The notes: generated from the sequence alone by a model not told the origin. DNA of 64,000 bases from Shewanella carassii (GCF_002777975.1 NZ_NGVS01000014.1:319973-383972), one strand, 5' to 3'; numbered from the stretch's first letter, positions 27,821-38,577 are shown. Numbers and translations are program-made.

Positions 27821-28624
27821 TCATTTGCCGGTGAACTGTTGCAATATCTGCTGCAGTTCACCGCTTTTCTCCAGTTTGGTGATGCCCTCGTTGAAGTTTG
27901 TCAATAACGCCATTTTGTGTGGGCTTTGTCTCGAAACCAGCATATAGAAGGGCTCAGGATGCGTATCGGGTATGACTTGTGATAGCAGCCCAATCGCTTG
28001 GGGATCACGGTTCATCAGTTTTAGGGTGCCAGCGAAAATTTCCAATCGTGCCAGAAAGAAATCACATCGCCCCCGTTGCAGTAACTCGGGGATCAATGGC
28101 AGATCTTTACTCAGGGATAAGGGGATGGCGTTGTCCCAACCGAAGTGGCGATAGTTGAAACCACGAATGCCACACACTGTGCCCATCTGCGCCAGCTCAG
28201 TCAATGAGTTGAATTGTAAGCCTTCCGGGAAGCGCCGCTTGAGGAAGACTACCCCGGGAGTGAGGTAGTAATAGGAGCGCGATAGCAAAAACTTACGCCT
28301 TCGCTCGGGATTGGCCGAGGCGCTCATGGCGGCATCTATCTTGCCCTGTTCCACTTCCAACATGCATCTTGGCCAAGGCAGGGCAATGATGTGTAACTGC
28401 CAGTCCGGTGGCGGAAACAGTCGATAAAGCAGCTGAATATCATAGCCGTCACTGTTATGGGACTTACGGCCATCTATTCTGGAAAAGTAATTGAAGGGGG
28501 GAAATTCAGACTCTTCGACACATATTTTTAATGGTACGCCATTAAGCTCGTTTTCTGCGTTGGAGACCGGTGAGATAAGCATCACTGTCAAAAATGCCGC
28601 AAATGGATATAATGTGAGCTTCAT
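27821..28624 (-). CDS. Extracellular solute-binding protein, family 3 type
   Basis: 267 residues from the ATG at 28624, which begins a good signal peptide (MKLTLYPFAAFLTVMLISPVSNA); a TTG seven codons earlier is the alternative. The SBP_bac_3 pattern is seen: ICVEESEFPPFNYF, GYDIQLLYRLF, KIDAAMSASANPERR and the late FNEGITKLEKSGELQQIL. Such proteins bind amino acids or similar small molecules in the periplasm. There is no permease or ATPase gene next to it, so it may act alone or with a distant system. Confidence 0.8.
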   Translation of the reverse strand: MKLTLYPFAAFLTVMLISPVSNAENELNGVPLKICVEESEFPPFNYFSRIDGRKSHNSDGYDIQLLYRLFPPPDWQLHIIALPWPRCMLEVEQGKIDAAMSASANPERRRKFLLSRSYYYLTPGVVFLKRRFPEGLQFNSLTELAQMGTVCGIRGFNYRHFGWDNAIPLSLSKDLPLIPELLQRGRCDFFLARLEIFAGTLKLMNRDPQAIGLLSQVIPDTHPEPFYMLVSRQSPHKMALLTNFNEGITKLEKSGELQQILQQFTGK

Positions 28625-28849
28625 TCCGGTAGAAGAGGCCTGCAATGGGTTTCTTGGAGTATAGCAAAGCCACTCAATTCGCCATTTTACCGCCCATACC
28701 GGTAACCAGTTCGCCTTTCTGACATCCCAGTCATTCCACTTTCAGGCCTGGACAAGGGCACGGCATAGAAGCGCTTTGTAACTAAGGTTTGTGTCAATAA
28801 GCCAACGTCATACCTAGGCTTTTACACTTACCCTAACTTAAGGTGTTGT

Positions 28850-30181
28850 ATGAGTTTATTCGATAATTTGGTGATTATTTTTTGCCTGATCGGAACCAGC
28901 TGCTTTTTTTCCATGTCTGAAATTGCCCTGGCCGCTTCCCGTAAAATCCGTTTGCGGCAGATGGCCGAGGAGGGAGACTTACGTGCCGAAAAGGTGTTGG
29001 CGTTACAAACTACGCCGGGTAGCTTTTTCACCGTAGTGCAGATTGGTCTCAATGCCGTTGCCATTATGGGTGGTATTGTCGGTGAGTCTGCTTTTACCCC
29101 TTATTTTGCGGCAGCCTTGGCCCATGTGGTTCCGCCGCCCTGGGTAGGACAGGTAAGCTTTGTGTTGTCTTTCGTGTTGGTGACCAGTCTGTTTATTCTG
29201 ATCGCCGACCTGATGCCCAAACGGGTTGCCATGGCCTTACCGGAGAAAGTGGCCGTTAACTTGGTAAACCCCATGCTTGTCTGTATAGCCTTGCTGCGTC
29301 CCTTTGTATGGGTATTCAACGGCATGGCCAACGGTATCTTCAAACTGTTGCAGATACCTACTGCCCGCAATGATGAAATCACCCCAGATGATATCTACGC
29401 CATTATGGATGCCGGTGCCGAGGCCGGTGTACTGGATAAGGGCGAGCAGCAGATGATCGAGAATGTGTTCGAAATGCAATCTGTCAGCGTCACCTCGGCA
29501 ATGACCGCCCGTGAGAGCCTGGTGTATTTCCTGCTGCAGGATGACGAAGACGCTATCAAGAAAAAAATCGCCGAGGATCCGCACAACAAGTTTTTGGTGT
29601 GTGATGGTCAGCTGGACAATATCAAAGGGGTGGTGGACGCCAAGGAACTGCTGCTGCGGGTGATCAACGGCCGCAAGATAGATTTGAAAGATACCTCGTT
29701 AGTGCGCAACTGCCTGATCATTCCCGACACCCTGAGCCTGTCGGAAGCCATGGAATATTTCCGTCATCACAGGGCCGACTTTGCGGTGGTGATGAATGAA
29801 TACGCTTTGGTGGTAGGGATAGTGACTACTGACGATCTGCAAAGTGCGGTAATGGGCGCCTGGTCGCTGCATGAAAGTGAAGAACAGATAGTGCCCCGTG
29901 ATGCCAACTCCTGGCTGGTGGACGGAGTGACGCCGATAACCGACGTGATGCGTGCCTTTGGTATTGAAGAGTTTCCGCAAAACCAAAACTATGAAACCAT
30001 CGCCGGTTTTATGATGTATACGTTACGCAAGATCCCTAAGCGTACCGACTCGGTTAACTACGCAGGTTATAAGTTTGAAGTGGTAGACATAGATGCCTAC
30101 AAGGTTGACCAGTTGCTGGTCACCCGCCTCTTGCCTCAGGAAGATCAGCTGCCCAAGGATGAAGAGTCACTCGATATTTAA
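28850..30181 (+). CDS. paeA: PaeA (YtfL), polyamine export protein of the DUF21/CBS/CorC family
   Basis: 443 residues. The N-terminal DUF21 domain (about 1-190) with four membrane helices starts SCFFSMSEIALAASRKIRL, near identical to E. coli YtfL. Two CBS domains (about 205-330) and a CorC/HlyC domain (about 345-430, ending KFEVVDIDAYKVDQLLVTR) follow. E. coli/Salmonella PaeA exports cadaverine and putrescine across the inner membrane. Often annotated as hemolysin or CorC-like, but the match to YtfL is closer. Single gene, converging on ilvY. Confidence 0.85.
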   Translation: MSLFDNLVIIFCLIGTSCFFSMSEIALAASRKIRLRQMAEEGDLRAEKVLALQTTPGSFFTVVQIGLNAVAIMGGIVGESAFTPYFAAALAHVVPPPWVGQVSFVLSFVLVTSLFILIADLMPKRVAMALPEKVAVNLVNPMLVCIALLRPFVWVFNGMANGIFKLLQIPTARNDEITPDDIYAIMDAGAEAGVLDKGEQQMIENVFEMQSVSVTSAMTARESLVYFLLQDDEDAIKKKIAEDPHNKFLVCDGQLDNIKGVVDAKELLLRVINGRKIDLKDTSLVRNCLIIPDTLSLSEAMEYFRHHRADFAVVMNEYALVVGIVTTDDLQSAVMGAWSLHESEEQIVPRDANSWLVDGVTPITDVMRAFGIEEFPQNQNYETIAGFMMYTLRKIPKRTDSVNYAGYKFEVVDIDAYKVDQLLVTRLLPQEDQLPKDEESLDI

Positions 30182-30283
30182 GGTAAGCTCGAAGGGCGTG
30201 GCATACAGACCATAGACTGAGTTAAGCATTTTGCATAGGGCTCAGTTATAAGTGGTAAAGCCCGCCCGACTTTCCAAGCTTAG

Positions 30284-31156
30284 CTAAATCACTTCCAGAA
30301 ACGCACTCACCAAGGGATCCTGGCGCCGCTTGGCCTTGCAGCAGCACCCGAGTTCAAAGGGGGCTATCTCGGCCGGTGAGGCCAGGGTTTTTATTCTCTC
30401 GCCCAGTGGACTGTTGGCTACCACTACATCCGGAGTGATGCTGACACCGCAGCCCAGAGCCACCATGGGCACTATCGCCTCGTGGCCCGATACCTGGGCA
30501 TAGATATTGGCCTTGATCCCCATCGCCTTGAACCAGCGCTCGGCCCGTAAACGCCCGGGGCCGTGGTCTGGCACGATAAAGGGTAGTTGCTCCCAGGGAA
30601 TAGGATTTTGCGCCAGCAGCGACTGCAACTGACAGTTGATGGTGGGCGCGATAATCGACAGCGGCACCTCACCTATGGGGGCAAAGTGCAGACTCGGCGG
30701 AAAGTCCTGCGGCAGGGCGGCGATGGCGATATCCGCCCTCTGTTGCTGAATTTCCTGTACCGCATCGGCGGCATCACCCGTGGTGAGTTTGATGTCGACC
30801 AGGGGCTGCTGGCGGCGAAACTTATCCAATAGGGCCGGCAGGTGGCTGTAGGCGGCTGTGACCGAACAATAGAGTTGCAGCGTGCCCCTCAGCAGCTTTT
30901 GCTGCGGATCCAGCTCGCGGCGCAGTTCCTGCCACTGAGTCAATGTCTGGCTGGCGAAGCGGCGAAAGGCTTCGCCAGCGTGGGTCAGGGTGACGCTGCG
31001 GTTGTCCCGCTCCAGCAGCTTGCTGCCCACTTCATCTTCCAGCCTTTGCAGGGTGCGACTTAAGGTTGAAGGGCTGACATGCATCCGGGTGGCGGTGCGG
31101 GAAAAATGCAGGGTGTCGCAGAGATCCAGATAGAGTTTTATCGCCCGAATATCCAT
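30284..31156 (-). CDS. ilvY: IlvY, LysR-type activator of ilvC
   Basis: 290 residues from the ATG at 31156, which fits the family N terminus ([14 protein letters not shown]) and has an AGAGAGG site; an upstream start would add 13 residues. The winged helix has [23 protein letters not shown], and the effector domain keeps [12 protein letters not shown] and [14 protein letters not shown] as in E. coli IlvY. IlvY activates ilvC when acetolactate or acetohydroxybutyrate is present. It is divergent from ilvC with a 148-bp gap, as in E. coli. Confidence 0.94.
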   Translation of the reverse strand: MDIRAIKLYLDLCDTLHFSRTATRMHVSPSTLSRTLQRLEDEVGSKLLERDNRSVTLTHAGEAFRRFASQTLTQWQELRRELDPQQKLLRGTLQLYCSVTAAYSHLPALLDKFRRQQPLVDIKLTTGDAADAVQEIQQQRADIAIAALPQDFPPSLHFAPIGEVPLSIIAPTINCQLQSLLAQNPIPWEQLPFIVPDHGPGRLRAERWFKAMGIKANIYAQVSGHEAIVPMVALGCGVSITPDVVVANSPLGERIKTLASPAEIAPFELGCCCKAKRRQDPLVSAFLEVI

Positions 31157-31240
31157 GCCGTTTTGCCTCTCTTGTTGTTGCGTTTTGTGCAACATGACAT
31201 GCCGAATATATCATTTCAAGCAATTTAAACCATGGGCTAT

Positions 31241-31256
31241 AGTGATTTGCATCACT
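31241..31256. promoter_or_regulatory. Candidate IlvY operator
   Basis: A palindrome AGTGAT-TTGC-ATCACT lies midway between the divergent ilvY and ilvC genes and fits the T-N11-A form of LysR sites. It is a candidate only. Confidence 0.4.
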
Positions 31257-31304
31257 GAGCCGTTTCGGCTTGGTCCCAGGAATTCGGTTAAACAGGTGGC
31301 TAAG

Positions 31305-32786
31305 ATGGCAAATTACTTCAATACCCTGAATCTGCGGCAGCAGTTGGCACAGCTGAGCCAGTGCCGTTTTATGGAGCGCAGCGAGTTTGAAAACGGCTGT
31401 GACTATATCAAGGACTGGAATATTGTCATCCTTGGCTGTGGTGCCCAAGGTCTCAATCAGGGGTTGAACATGCGTGACTCAGGGCTGAACATCGCCTATG
31501 CCCTGCGCAGCGAAGCCATAGCCGAGAAACGCGCCTCCTGGCAGCGGGCTACCGAAAACGGTTTCAAGGTAGGCACCTTCGAAGAGCTGATCCCCACAGC
31601 CGATCTGGTACTGAACCTGACACCGGACAAGCAGCACACTCCTGTGGTCAATGCGGTAATGCCCTTGATGAAACAAGGTGCGACCCTGTCCTATTCCCAC
31701 GGTTTCAACATAGTGGAAGAGGGGATGCAGGTGCGGCCGGACATCACTGTCATCATGGTGGCGCCCAAGTGCCCCGGTACCGAAGTGCGTGAGGAATACA
31801 AGCGTGGCTTTGGGGTACCGACACTGATCGCTGTGCATCCTGAGAACGATCCCAATGGCGATGGCCTGGAGATCGCCAAGGCCTATGCCAGTGCTACCGG
31901 CGGCGATCGTGCCGGCGTGCTGCACTCCTCGTTTATCGCCGAGGTGAAGTCTGATCTGATGGGCGAGCAGACCATTCTCTGCGGCATGCTGCAGACAGGG
32001 GCGATTCTGGGTTATGACAAGATGGTGGCCGATGGCGTTGAGCCGGGATATGCCGCCAAGCTTATCCAGCAAGGCTGGGAAACCATTACAGAGGCGCTCA
32101 AGCATGGTGGTATCACCAATATGATGGATCGCTTGTCCAACCCGGCCAAGATCAAGGCGTTTGAAATTGCCGAAGAGCTTAAGGTGTTGCTGACCCCGCT
32201 GTTTGAAAAACATATGGACGACATCATCAGCGGCGAGTTTTCCGCCACCATGATGGCCGACTGGGCCAATGACGACGCCAATTTGCTGCGCTGGCGTGAA
32301 GAGACCAATAACACAGGTTTTGAAAAGGCGCCGACCTGCGCCGAGCAGATAGATGAGCAGACCTATTTCGACAAGGGGATCTTCCTGGTGGCCATGATCA
32401 AGGCCGGGGTGGAACTGGCGTTCGATACCATGGTCGATGCCGGGATCATCGAAGAGTCGGCCTACTACGAGTCGTTGCATGAGACGCCGCTGATTGCCAA
32501 CACCATAGCCCGTAAACGCCTTTATGAGATGAACGTAGTGATCTCGGATACCGCCGAATATGGCTGTTACCTGTTCAACCATGCCGCCGTGCCGCTGCTG
32601 CGTGACTATGTCAACGCCCTCTCTCCCGAGGTCCTGGGCGCCGGTCTCAAGGATTCGGGCAATGGGGTCGATAATCTGCGTCTGATCGAGGTCAACGAAG
32701 CGATTCGCCATACGGCCGTCGAGTATGTCGGTGCCGAACTTCGCGGTTACATGACTGAAATGAAAAGGATAAACCTGCAAGATTGA
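31305..32786 (+). CDS. ilvC: IlvC, ketol-acid reductoisomerase (long, class II)
   Basis: 493 residues from the ATG at 31305 ([20 protein letters not shown] upstream). The open frame reaches further upstream, but that part runs through the ilvY promoter. The NADPH site is [15 protein letters not shown], followed by YALRSEAI, and two C-terminal knotted domains give the enterobacterial-type length. It converts acetolactate or acetohydroxybutyrate to dihydroxy acids, step two of valine/isoleucine synthesis. Key metal-binding acids occur in [13 protein letters not shown]. Confidence 0.96.
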   Translation: MANYFNTLNLRQQLAQLSQCRFMERSEFENGCDYIKDWNIVILGCGAQGLNQGLNMRDSGLNIAYALRSEAIAEKRASWQRATENGFKVGTFEELIPTADLVLNLTPDKQHTPVVNAVMPLMKQGATLSYSHGFNIVEEGMQVRPDITVIMVAPKCPGTEVREEYKRGFGVPTLIAVHPENDPNGDGLEIAKAYASATGGDRAGVLHSSFIAEVKSDLMGEQTILCGMLQTGAILGYDKMVADGVEPGYAAKLIQQGWETITEALKHGGITNMMDRLSNPAKIKAFEIAEELKVLLTPLFEKHMDDIISGEFSATMMADWANDDANLLRWREETNNTGFEKAPTCAEQIDEQTYFDKGIFLVAMIKAGVELAFDTMVDAGIIEESAYYESLHETPLIANTIARKRLYEMNVVISDTAEYGCYLFNHAAVPLLRDYVNALSPEVLGAGLKDSGNGVDNLRLIEVNEAIRHTAVEYVGAELRGYMTEMKRINLQD

Positions 32787-32796
32787 CGTAAACGTC

Positions 32797-32826
32797 AGCT
32801 TGATTGCCGCCGGCGGCAATCAAGCT
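32797..32826 (+). terminator. ilvC terminator
   Basis: A 30-nt perfect palindrome (AGCTTGATTGCCGCC and its complement) starts 10 bp after the ilvC stop and is followed by GTTT. It separates ilvC from the ilvL leader. Confidence 0.75.
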
Positions 32827-32994
32827 GTTTAGGCGAGCCATTGGCGAGGGTGCCATAGCCAGGTCAAGTTGGAAGATTTTCAGGTTGTGAATTTTTTTGT
32901 TGTGTTCTGAAAACACTTTATGGTAATGGTTAATAAGTGCGCCGCCAAAGGGCTCGCCAAGCAGATAAATTGAATACAGGAAACTGTCTGAGAA

Positions 32995-33093
32995 ATGTTT
33001 AACTTAAGCGCCAAGCTCCTCCTCGTGATTATTACCGTCGTGATTATTCCATCACAGCGGGGGCGGCTCGTGGCGCGACGACAGACCAGATAG
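32995..33093 (+). CDS. ilvL: IlvL, attenuation leader peptide of the ilvGMDA operon
   Basis: A 32-codon frame with ATG at 32995 and TAG at 33091-33093. It carries the run LLLVIITVVII (residues 8-18), in which ten of eleven codons are Leu, Val or Ile, the three amino acids that control ilvGMDA in enterics. A basic, Arg-rich tail follows, as in the E. coli leader (also 32 residues). Ribosome stalling at these codons would prevent the downstream terminator from forming. It is not long enough for standard gene callers. Confidence 0.9.
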   Translation: MFNLSAKLLLVIITVVIIPSQRGRLVARRQTR

Positions 33094-33108
33094 GGTCAGA
33101 AATTGCAA

Positions 33109-33144
33109 ACAAACCCCCCGCTCCGAAAGGACCGGGGGGTTTGT
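33109..33144 (+). terminator. ilvGMDA attenuator
   Basis: A 12-bp stem (ACAAACCCCCCG / CGGGGGGTTTGT) with a 12-nt loop begins 15 bp after the ilvL stop and ends in TTTGTCGTTT. Its position after the leader peptide and before ilvG marks it as the regulated terminator. Confidence 0.85.
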
Positions 33145-33198
33145 CGTTTCAGGGCCATTGAAAACTTAAACAGCAGCAAAAATAGGCGAGATAACAAG

Positions 33199-34875
33199 AT
33201 GGAACAAGGGCAGAAGATCAGCGGCAGTGAAGCAGTTATCAAGGTATTGGCCGCCCATGGGGTGAACACGGTTTTTGGTTATCCCGGCGGTGCCATCATG
33301 CCTATCTACGATGCTCTCTACGACAGCCAGGTCGAACATCTGCTCTCCCGTCATGAACAGGGCGCCGCCTTCGCCGCCGTCGGTTATGCCCGCTCAAGCG
33401 GCAAGACGGGCGTCTGCCTGGCTACCTCGGGCCCGGGGGCGACCAATCTGATCACCGCCTTGGCCGATGCGCTGCTGGACTCAGTGCCGCTGGTGGCCAT
33501 CACGGGCCAGGTTTCCACCTCTGTGATAGGCACAGATGCCTTTCAGGAGATGGACGTGCTGGGCATGAGCCTGTCATGTACCAAACACAGCTTTATGGTG
33601 ACCCGCGCCGAGGAACTGGTTGCTACCCTGTACCGCGCCTTCGAAATCGCCGCCTCCGGCCGTCCCGGTCCTGTGCTGGTGGATATCCCCAAAGACATCC
33701 AGCTTGCCCAAGTGGAATACAAGGCGCCGCTGCAGGCGGTGCCCGATGAGCCTGAGCTGGACCAGGCGGCTTTGGCAGAAGCCAACGCCTTGCTGGCGGC
33801 CGCGCGCCAACCCATGTTGTACGTTGGTGGCGGCGTCGGTATGGCGGGCGCAGTGGAGCCGCTGCGGGCCTTTATTCAGCGCAGCGGTATTCCTTCGGTG
33901 GCAACGCTTAAGGGGCTGGGCGCCATAGCCCACGGCACTCAAGGTTACCTGGGGATGCTGGGGATGCACGGCAACAAGGCCGCCAACCTAGCGGTGCAGC
34001 AGTGCGATCTGCTGCTGGTGGTTGGCGCCCGTTTCGATGACAGGGTCACGGGTAGGCTGGAGAGCTTTGCCAGCAAGGCCAAGGTGATCCACCTGGATAT
34101 CGATGCCGCCGAACTTGGCAAACTGCGCCAGCCGGATGTGGCCATGGATGGGGATTTAAGAAGCATATTGACGCAACTGGCGCCGCAAGCGCTGCAGATA
34201 GCACCCTGGCAGGCGGAAGTCGAGCACCTGCGGGCGCTGCACCAGTGGGATTACGCCCACCCAGGCTCACTCATCTATGCGCCGGCCATGTTGCGCCGTC
34301 TGGCCAACAAGCTGCCGAGCGACTCTGTGGTGAGCTGTGATGTCGGCCAGCACCAGATGTGGGTTGCCCAGCATATGCATTTTCGCCGCCCGGAAGATCA
34401 TCTTTCCAGTGCCGGGCTTGGCACCATGGGCTTTGGCTTGCCGGCGGCCATAGGCGCGCAGATGGCAAGGCCGGATGCCACTGTGGTCACGGTTTCCGGC
34501 GATGGTTCTTTCATGATGAATGTGCAGGAGCTGACCACCATCAAGCGTCGTAAACTGCCGGTGAAGATACTTTTGATAGATAACCAGAAGTTGGGCATGG
34601 TGAAACAGTGGCAACAGCTGTTTTTTGAAGAGAGATACAGCGAAACCGACCTGTCCGATAACCCCGATTTTGTTACCCTGGCGTCCTCCTTCGATATCCC
34701 CGGACGCACCATCTACTCGGCCGATGAGGTTGAGCAGGCACTGGATGAGATGCTCAGTGCCAAAGGCCCCTTCCTGCTGCACGTCGCCATAGACGATGCC
34801 TTTAATGTCTGGCCGCTGGTTCCCCCCGGCGCCTCCAACTGTGAAATGATGGAACAAACGGAGAAGCGATCATGA
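33199..34875 (+). CDS. ilvG: IlvG, acetolactate synthase large subunit
   Basis: 558 residues from the ATG at 33199 ([15 protein letters not shown]). Upstream in-frame codons run into the attenuator and are not used. ThDP-enzyme marks are the catalytic Glu in [17 protein letters not shown], the FAD-type middle domain, and the ThDP motif [19 protein letters not shown] ending in a Mg-binding NQKLGM region. It condenses pyruvate with pyruvate or 2-oxobutyrate. The frame is intact, unlike the frameshifted ilvG of E. coli K-12. Its stop overlaps ilvM by 4 bp. Confidence 0.95.
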   Translation: MEQGQKISGSEAVIKVLAAHGVNTVFGYPGGAIMPIYDALYDSQVEHLLSRHEQGAAFAAVGYARSSGKTGVCLATSGPGATNLITALADALLDSVPLVAITGQVSTSVIGTDAFQEMDVLGMSLSCTKHSFMVTRAEELVATLYRAFEIAASGRPGPVLVDIPKDIQLAQVEYKAPLQAVPDEPELDQAALAEANALLAAARQPMLYVGGGVGMAGAVEPLRAFIQRSGIPSVATLKGLGAIAHGTQGYLGMLGMHGNKAANLAVQQCDLLLVVGARFDDRVTGRLESFASKAKVIHLDIDAAELGKLRQPDVAMDGDLRSILTQLAPQALQIAPWQAEVEHLRALHQWDYAHPGSLIYAPAMLRRLANKLPSDSVVSCDVGQHQMWVAQHMHFRRPEDHLSSAGLGTMGFGLPAAIGAQMARPDATVVTVSGDGSFMMNVQELTTIKRRKLPVKILLIDNQKLGMVKQWQQLFFEERYSETDLSDNPDFVTLASSFDIPGRTIYSADEVEQALDEMLSAKGPFLLHVAIDDAFNVWPLVPPGASNCEMMEQTEKRS

Positions 34876-35129
34876 TCCATAATCTGGAATTGACCCTGGA
34901 ACAACGCCCCGAAGTGCTGGAACGTGTATTGCGGGTAACCCGTCACCGCGGCTTTACCGTCCGCGATATGCATATGACACTGGCCGAGGATCAGCGCCTG
35001 CAGCTGGCAATGGCGGTCGACAGTGACAGAGCCATAGAGCTGCTGAGTCGTCAGTTGACTAAGCTGGTAGACGTGGCCCGCTGCACTGTGCGGCCCGCAA
35101 GCTGCCTCTCCCGTACCGTCAACGGCTAA
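34872..35129 (+). CDS. ilvM: IlvM, acetolactate synthase small (regulatory) subunit
   Basis: 85 residues (E. coli IlvM 87), a single ACT-like domain with [19 protein letters not shown]. It binds IlvG and raises its activity. It starts inside the ilvG stop (ATGA overlap) and precedes ilvD by 36 bp. In E. coli ilvE lies here between ilvM and ilvD; in this window it is absent. Confidence 0.92.
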   Translation: MIHNLELTLEQRPEVLERVLRVTRHRGFTVRDMHMTLAEDQRLQLAMAVDSDRAIELLSRQLTKLVDVARCTVRPASCLSRTVNG

Positions 35130-35165
35130 CCAAGAATCATCAGAATAAGCGTAAGGAATTGAGCA

Positions 35166-37022
35166 ATGTCCAAACTCAGATCAGCAACCAGTACCGAAGG
35201 CCGCAACATGGCCGGAGCCCGAGCTCTTTGGCGTGCCACAGGGGTCAAGGAAGGCGACTTCGGTAAGCCCATTATCGCCATTGCCAATTCCTTCACTCAG
35301 TTTGTCCCCGGTCATGTGCATCTGAAAGACATGGGCTCCCTGGTGGCATCGGCCATCGAAGAGGCCGGCGGCATCGCCAAAGAGTTCAACACCATAGCGG
35401 TCGATGACGGCATCGCCATGGGCCATGGCGGCATGCTCTATTCCCTGCCTTCCCGTGAACTGATTGCCGACAGCGTCGAGTATATGGTCAATGCCCACTG
35501 CGCCGATGCTCTGGTGTGTATCTCCAACTGCGACAAGATCACCCCCGGCATGTTGATGGCGGCGCTGCGGCTCAATATCCCTGTGGTATTTGTCTCCGGC
35601 GGGCCTATGGAAGCGGGCAAGACCAAACTGTCCGATAAGCTTATCAAGCTGGATCTGGTGGATGCCATGGTGGCGGCGGCCGATGACAGGGTGTCCGATG
35701 CCGACAGCGAGAAAATCGAACGCAGCGCCTGCCCAACCTGTGGCAGCTGCTCCGGCATGTTTACCGCCAATTCGATGAACTGCCTGACCGAGGCGTTGGG
35801 GCTGTCGCTGCCGGGCAACGGCTCCATGTTGGCGACCCACAGTGATCGACGCGAACTGTTTCTGGAGGCGGGCAGGAGAGTGATGGCGCTGGCCAAGCGC
35901 TACTACTCGGATGATGATGCCTCGGTATTGCCGCGCAATATCGCCAACTTCAAGGCGTTCGAGAATGCCATGACTTTGGATATCGCCATGGGCGGTTCTT
36001 CCAACACTGTGCTGCACCTGTTGGCGGCGGCTCAGGAAGCAGAAGTGGATTTCACCATGACGGATATCGACCGTCTCAGCCGCAAGGTGCCGCACCTTTG
36101 CAAGGTGGCACCTTCGACCCCTAAATACCATATGGAAGATGTCCACAGAGCCGGTGGCGTAATGGGGATCTTGGGTGAGCTGGAACGCGCAGGTTTATTG
36201 CATACTGATGTTAACCATGTGGCTTCCGATGATGGCTCGCTTGAGTCTGTGTTGGCCAATTATGATGTGATGCGCACCGAGTCTGCGAAGGTAAAAGACT
36301 TCTTCAGCGCCGGTCCCGCGGGGATCCCTACTACCCAGGCCTTCAGCCAGGATTGCCGCTGGCCATCACTGGATACAGATCGCCGTGAAGGTTGTATCCG
36401 CAGCCGCGAGTTTGCTTTCAGTCAGGAAGGGGGCTTGGCGGTACTGTCCGGTAATCTGGCCGAGCATGGCTGCATAGTGAAAACCGCCGGGGTGGATGAA
36501 TCCAACCTGAGGTTCAAGGGCGTGGCCAGGGTATATGAGAGCCAGGACGAGGCCGTTGCCGGGATCCTCGGCGGTGAAGTGGTCGCCGGGGATGTGGTGG
36601 TTATTCGCTACGAAGGCCCCAAAGGTGGCCCTGGCATGCAGGAGATGCTTTATCCCACCAGTTACCTCAAGTCCCGCGGTTTGGGCAAGGCCTGCGCCTT
36701 AATCACAGATGGCCGCTTCTCCGGCGGTACGTCCGGGCTGTCCATAGGCCATGTGTCACCGGAAGCCGCCTCAGGGGGCACTATCGCCTTGATTGAAAAT
36801 GGTGACGCCATTGAAATCGATATCCCGGCCCGCAGCATCACGCTTAAGCTGAGCGATGCTGAGCTCGCCCGGCGCCGTGAGGCGATGCAGGCCAAGGGAC
36901 CTTTGGCCTGGAAGCCGTTGGCACGGGTGCGCCCTGTGTCGCTGGCGCTCAAGGCTTATGCCATGTTGGCCACCAGTGCCGACAAGGGCGCCGTGCGCGA
37001 TCGCACTAAGTTGGAGGGCTAG
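35166..37022 (+). CDS. ilvD: IlvD, dihydroxy-acid dehydratase
   Basis: 618 residues, an Fe-S dehydratase that makes the 2-keto acids of valine and isoleucine. Cluster cysteines are seen in [13 protein letters not shown] and in [19 protein letters not shown]; the [20 protein letters not shown] motif at the C-terminal half is also diagnostic. The gene is 36 bp after ilvM and its TAG is one base before the ilvA ATG, showing tight coupling. Confidence 0.96.
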   Translation: MSKLRSATSTEGRNMAGARALWRATGVKEGDFGKPIIAIANSFTQFVPGHVHLKDMGSLVASAIEEAGGIAKEFNTIAVDDGIAMGHGGMLYSLPSRELIADSVEYMVNAHCADALVCISNCDKITPGMLMAALRLNIPVVFVSGGPMEAGKTKLSDKLIKLDLVDAMVAAADDRVSDADSEKIERSACPTCGSCSGMFTANSMNCLTEALGLSLPGNGSMLATHSDRRELFLEAGRRVMALAKRYYSDDDASVLPRNIANFKAFENAMTLDIAMGGSSNTVLHLLAAAQEAEVDFTMTDIDRLSRKVPHLCKVAPSTPKYHMEDVHRAGGVMGILGELERAGLLHTDVNHVASDDGSLESVLANYDVMRTESAKVKDFFSAGPAGIPTTQAFSQDCRWPSLDTDRREGCIRSREFAFSQEGGLAVLSGNLAEHGCIVKTAGVDESNLRFKGVARVYESQDEAVAGILGGEVVAGDVVVIRYEGPKGGPGMQEMLYPTSYLKSRGLGKACALITDGRFSGGTSGLSIGHVSPEAASGGTIALIENGDAIEIDIPARSITLKLSDAELARRREAMQAKGPLAWKPLARVRPVSLALKAYAMLATSADKGAVRDRTKLEG

Positions 37023-37023
37023 T

Positions 37024-38577
37024 ATGTTGGCGCTGGCATCCAAGAGTCAGCTGTCGCTGGCCAACTATTATCTGCAGAAGATCCTCTTGTCCCATGTCTA
37101 TGATGTGGCGCGGGTTACCCCGCTGTCGAGTCTGAACAAGTTGTCGGCCCGCCTGGGCTGTCAGGTGTTTCTCAAACGCGAGGATATGCAACCGGTACAC
37201 TCGTTCAAGCTGCGCGGCGCCTATAACCGCATTGCCGCCTTGAACCCCGCTGAGTGCGAAAACGGAGTGGTATGTGCCTCGGCCGGTAATCATGCACAGG
37301 GCGTTGCCATGTCGGCTTCGAGCCGCGGGGTCGACGCCGTGATAGTGATGCCAACCACCACCCCGGACATCAAGATAGATGCGGTGCGCCGCCTTGGCGG
37401 CAATGTGGTGCTTCATGGGCAGTCGTTCGATCAGGCTAATCAGTATGCCATGTCGCTGGCCCAGGATGAGGGGCGGGTGTTTATTCCCCCCTTTGATGAT
37501 GAGGCGGTAATCGCCGGGCAGGGCACGGTTGCCCAGGAGATGCTGCAGCAGCAAAGAGATCTTGAAGTGGTGTTTGTGCCAGTGGGCGGCGGTGGCTTAA
37601 TCGCTGGCATTGCCGCTTACTACAAAGCTGTGATGCCCGAGGTGAAGATCATCGGTGTCGAGCCGGAAGATGCCGCCTGTCTCAAGGCAGCGCTGGAAGC
37701 CGATGAGCCGGTGACGCTGGAGCAGGTGGGTTTGTTTGCCGATGGGGTGGCGGTTAAGCGTATAGGTCAGGAACCTTTTCGATTGGCGCGGGAATATGTC
37801 GATGAGGTGGTGACTGTCAGCTCGGATGAGATCTGCGCCGCGGTCAAGGATATCTTTGAGGATACCCGCGCCATTGCCGAACCTGCCGGTGCTTTGTCGC
37901 TGGCCGGGCTGAAAAAGTATGTCGGTGACAAGGGCAAGGGCGAGAAACTGGTGGCGATTCTCAGCGGAGCCAATGTCAATTTTCACAGCCTGAGATATGT
38001 GTCCGAGCGCTGCGAGCTGGGCGAGCATAAAGAGGCGGTACTGGCAGTGACCATTCCGGAAAGGCCGGGTTCCTTCCTGCATTTTTGTGAACTGCTGGAG
38101 CGGCGGGTGATGACAGAGTTCAACTACCGTTTCAGCGGGCGCGATCGCGCCGTGGTCTTTGCCGGGATCCGTCTTAGCGAAGGTGTCAGCGAGCTGCAGG
38201 CGATTATCTCCCGCCTGGAGAGTGCCGGTTTTGCGGTGCAGGATCTATCTGCCGATGAGGCGGCCAAACTGCATGTGCGTTATATGGTGGGCGGCTTGCC
38301 ACCCGAGCCTTTGGAAGAAAAACTGCTCAGCTTTGAATTCCCGGAGCATCCCGGAGCCTTGCTGCAGTTTCTCACGACATTGAAGAGCAAGTGGAACATC
38401 AGTTTGTTTCACTATCGCAACCATGGCGCCGCCTTTGGGCGGGTGCTGGCCGGCTTTGAAGTGCCCAAGGCCGATGAAGCCGCCTTTGATCAGTTTCTGG
38501 ATGAGTTGGGGTTTGTCTGTCAGGACGAGACGGATAACCCCGCCTACCGGCTGTTTCTGGCGCGCCCAGGCCAGTGA
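37024..38577 (+). CDS. ilvA: IlvA, biosynthetic threonine deaminase
   Basis: 517 residues from the ATG at 37024, with GGAGG inside the end of ilvD. The PLP lysine lies in SFKLRGAYNRI, the phosphate loop is GGGGLIAGIAAYY, and two C-terminal ACT-like regulatory domains (about 335-510) mark the isoleucine-inhibited biosynthetic form, not the short catabolic TdcB. It makes 2-oxobutyrate for the IlvGM reaction. Last gene of ilvLGMDA. Confidence 0.96.
   Translation: MLALASKSQLSLANYYLQKILLSHVYDVARVTPLSSLNKLSARLGCQVFLKREDMQPVHSFKLRGAYNRIAALNPAECENGVVCASAGNHAQGVAMSASSRGVDAVIVMPTTTPDIKIDAVRRLGGNVVLHGQSFDQANQYAMSLAQDEGRVFIPPFDDEAVIAGQGTVAQEMLQQQRDLEVVFVPVGGGGLIAGIAAYYKAVMPEVKIIGVEPEDAACLKAALEADEPVTLEQVGLFADGVAVKRIGQEPFRLAREYVDEVVTVSSDEICAAVKDIFEDTRAIAEPAGALSLAGLKKYVGDKGKGEKLVAILSGANVNFHSLRYVSERCELGEHKEAVLAVTIPERPGSFLHFCELLERRVMTEFNYRFSGRDRAVVFAGIRLSEGVSELQAIISRLESAGFAVQDLSADEAAKLHVRYMVGGLPPEPLEEKLLSFEFPEHPGALLQFLTTLKSKWNISLFHYRNHGAAFGRVLAGFEVPKADEAAFDQFLDELGFVCQDETDNPAYRLFLARPGQ

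Noticed and set aside
31155..31304. Upstream extension of ilvC by 50 codons
   Set aside because: It crosses the ilvY promoter region and adds residues with no match to ketol-acid reductoisomerases.
31479..32819. Long open frame (about 446 codons) on the minus strand opposite ilvC
   Set aside because: It lies wholly antisense to a clear ilvC, has no family resemblance and reflects codon bias of the coding strand.
33103..33198. Upstream TTG extension of ilvG by 32 codons
   Set aside because: It would be translated through the attenuator hairpin; the ATG at 33199 gives the usual IlvG N terminus.
33199..34875. Frameshifted ilvG as in E. coli K-12
   Set aside because: The frame is intact from the start to the ThDP domain and ilvM overlap.
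35181..36146. Long open frame (about 321 codons) on the minus strand opposite ilvD
   Set aside because: Antisense shadow of ilvD, His/Gln-rich low-complexity translation with no recognisable domain.
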